64,000 nucleotides of DNA from Marthasterias glacialis. Taxonomy: Eukaryota > Echinodermata > Asteroidea > Forcipulatida > Asteriidae. The position numbers and the translations under genes were made by a program. The stretch spans positions 12,989,838 through 13,053,837 of the forward strand of contig OU452231.1 in assembly GCA_911728455.2 (NCBI GenBank). Direction: 5' to 3'. This document shows, one piece after another, positions 62,531 to 64,000 of the stretch; positions within the stretch are counted from its first letter, which is position 1, and each line of letters begins with the position of its first letter. The notes under the pieces are model-generated. The model made no database searches, was not told where the DNA came from, and saw only the letters and a list, made by a program, of their open reading frames with translations.

Positions 62531-63324
62531 GAACATTTATTACCATACTCTCACAGAACAACAACAAGAAACTTAACAAGATAGGCAGACAAAGATTGGG
62601 GGGGGGGGAAGGGGGAAAAAACCTCAGTTGTAGCACTTCTTAGGGAGAGAAACATATTCTGAAAATAATACTCTTTTGAAGGAAGTTTTCAAGGCAACGA
62701 AAAGTTAACCGCCGATAAGTAAGCAATTTAATCAAATAGGAGCTCTGCATGATGGCCGAGTGCTGTGGTCGTCTTGTTCATTCTCTAGAAGACAACAAGA
62801 GCACACTGGTCGAAACGTCGAGTAACAAACCGGCTCTTTTCAGAGCCAATACTTCTCAAAAGAGATTACCACCAATCATTGCCAATGGTGTCGCCGCACC
62901 GCAAACCTTATCCTGTAGCATAAATTAACTATTATTTACGTCTGGCAGTTAAGTAATGCTTTTTTTAACACTGGCTTCACTGATACAAAAGTTTACATAA
63001 ACCCGTTTCGCTACACTAAACTGATATCTTTAATATGAATATTGCAAAGTATGATTGTTACAGAGAAATGATAAGCAGTTTTTCGTCAGGTGATAGATTG
63101 ATTGTTGTAGTTTTAGCATGTGATTTAATGCCGTCATTGTACGCATTTACGTAAATCGAATGTTTCTTTGAGGCCAGACGGAACATTTGCAGGGTCCTAA
63201 TGCTGTATTTTTGCAAAGATAAGGGTGACCTATCACTAGGGAAATAGCTGGGATCATTGCACTAAATAGAGAGAAAATCATGCGCCAAGAATCATTAGTT
63301 TTAACACAAACACCTTTTTCTGCA

Positions 63325-63610
63325 AATTAAAGATTTGAAGGTCGTGGTTTTTATGTTGAAAAATGGTCCAATATTGTGCCCCTTGGATTGTTGACTTTCA
63401 ACCTGGAGCCTTTTTGGAACAATAGCTGCCTGAAAAAGGCCCTATTTTGCTAAAAAGCGTAGGGCCATTTTTTTTTTCCAAGATGGAGTCTGGCCTGTTT
63501 ACTCGTTCAGGGATGTTTTCATTTTGGACGAGCCTAACTCAAACATTCCATGGTGAACCTTACTAGAAAATGAAGAGTAAAATGAAGGTTAGTTGTCAGC
63601 AAATATCTTT
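63325..63610. repeat. dispersed repeat, copy 2
   Basis: It is the partner of 52218-52465, with AATGGTCCAATATTGTGCC, GTTGACTTTCAACCTGGAG and GCGTAGGGCCATT. Confidence 0.6.
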
Positions 63611-64000
63611 GATTTGTTTTCAAGAGGCTGAGAGTCTTTTGAATATTGCTCGAGTATTTTTTAATATTTGGCATTTATCATTGGTTGCTATGCGGAGCTT
63701 AGTCAGTGCGGTGCATCCAGCATGAAGTCGTTTAAAAGCGCCCTCATGGGGAACGTGGTAACATTACAAACGATAGGTGGCGCTGTAAGTATTTGGTGGT
63801 AAAGCAGATTTGCTACACATTGTGGCAACAAGAGTGTACCGTAAAATACGTATCTTGTATGGCGGCTTTATCATCAGAATCATCCCAAAGTAACGTCATA
63901 TTTCGCAAATATTGACGTCAATTATCTTGACTGTGCCCAAAGTCGCGAATACTATTGTCAATGTTCAAGTTCCAAAGACAAGTATAAAGTTGCAATTGTT

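Larger units (their letters stand above)
60043..64000. other. no gene seen
   Basis: Besides the LINE tail, the TTCAA run and the repeat at 63325, this is unique DNA. 62746-62890 has the CTGGTCGAAACGTCGAG and GGCTCTTTTCAGAGCC hairpin signature also hinted at near 14700. Confidence 0.6.

Overview
This 64 kb window is nuclear DNA from an animal. It is AT-rich, has spliced genes with long introns, is dense in microsatellites, minisatellites and short palindromic transposons, and shows no operon structure. Many dispersed repeats, especially the one ending in GGCCCAATTTC and the 400 bp foldback at 59640, are of a kind I associate with echinoderm genomes. An echinoderm, perhaps a sea star, is my best guess. 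This is inference, not a database result.

The one gene I can name with confidence is a ladybird homeobox gene (Lbx) on the minus strand. Exon 1 (32452 down to 31996) carries an eh1-like repressor motif and the conserved Lbx block that ends in AAE. Exon 2 (20035 down to 19338) carries the homeodomain and an acidic C-terminal tail. The intron is about 12 kb, phase 1, at the position I recall for vertebrate LBX1, and ends in a CAGCAG tandem acceptor. A TATAAAA box lies about 210 bp upstream of the start codon.

A 4,462 bp DNA transposon (21629-26090) sits inside the Lbx intron in the opposite orientation. It has CACTG...CAGTG ends and a TA target duplication, and it has split an 18 bp minisatellite. 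It carries recognisable pieces of a spliced gene: a C2H2-type zinc-finger exon and two C-terminal exons that join in phase. It also holds a nested 240 bp palindromic element. Its middle coding part appears to be missing.

The flanks hold no other gene I can identify. 1-19.3 kb is repeats and unassigned DNA, with a TGTCGGACA minisatellite, a 135 bp minisatellite, tRNA-derived SINE fragments and foldback clusters. 32.7-64 kb holds Lbx upstream DNA, a 34/102 bp higher-order tandem array (36.7-37.6 kb), one candidate exon of unknown identity (40683-40829), several palindromic MITEs, four tandem POU octamers (48704-48756), DR1 and CTCF-like motifs (50.2-51.3 kb), a 53 bp tandem array (54.7-55.0 kb), and LINE and microsatellite tails. 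The octamer array and the DR1/CTCF cluster are the best candidates for distal regulatory DNA. Their link to Lbx is unproven.
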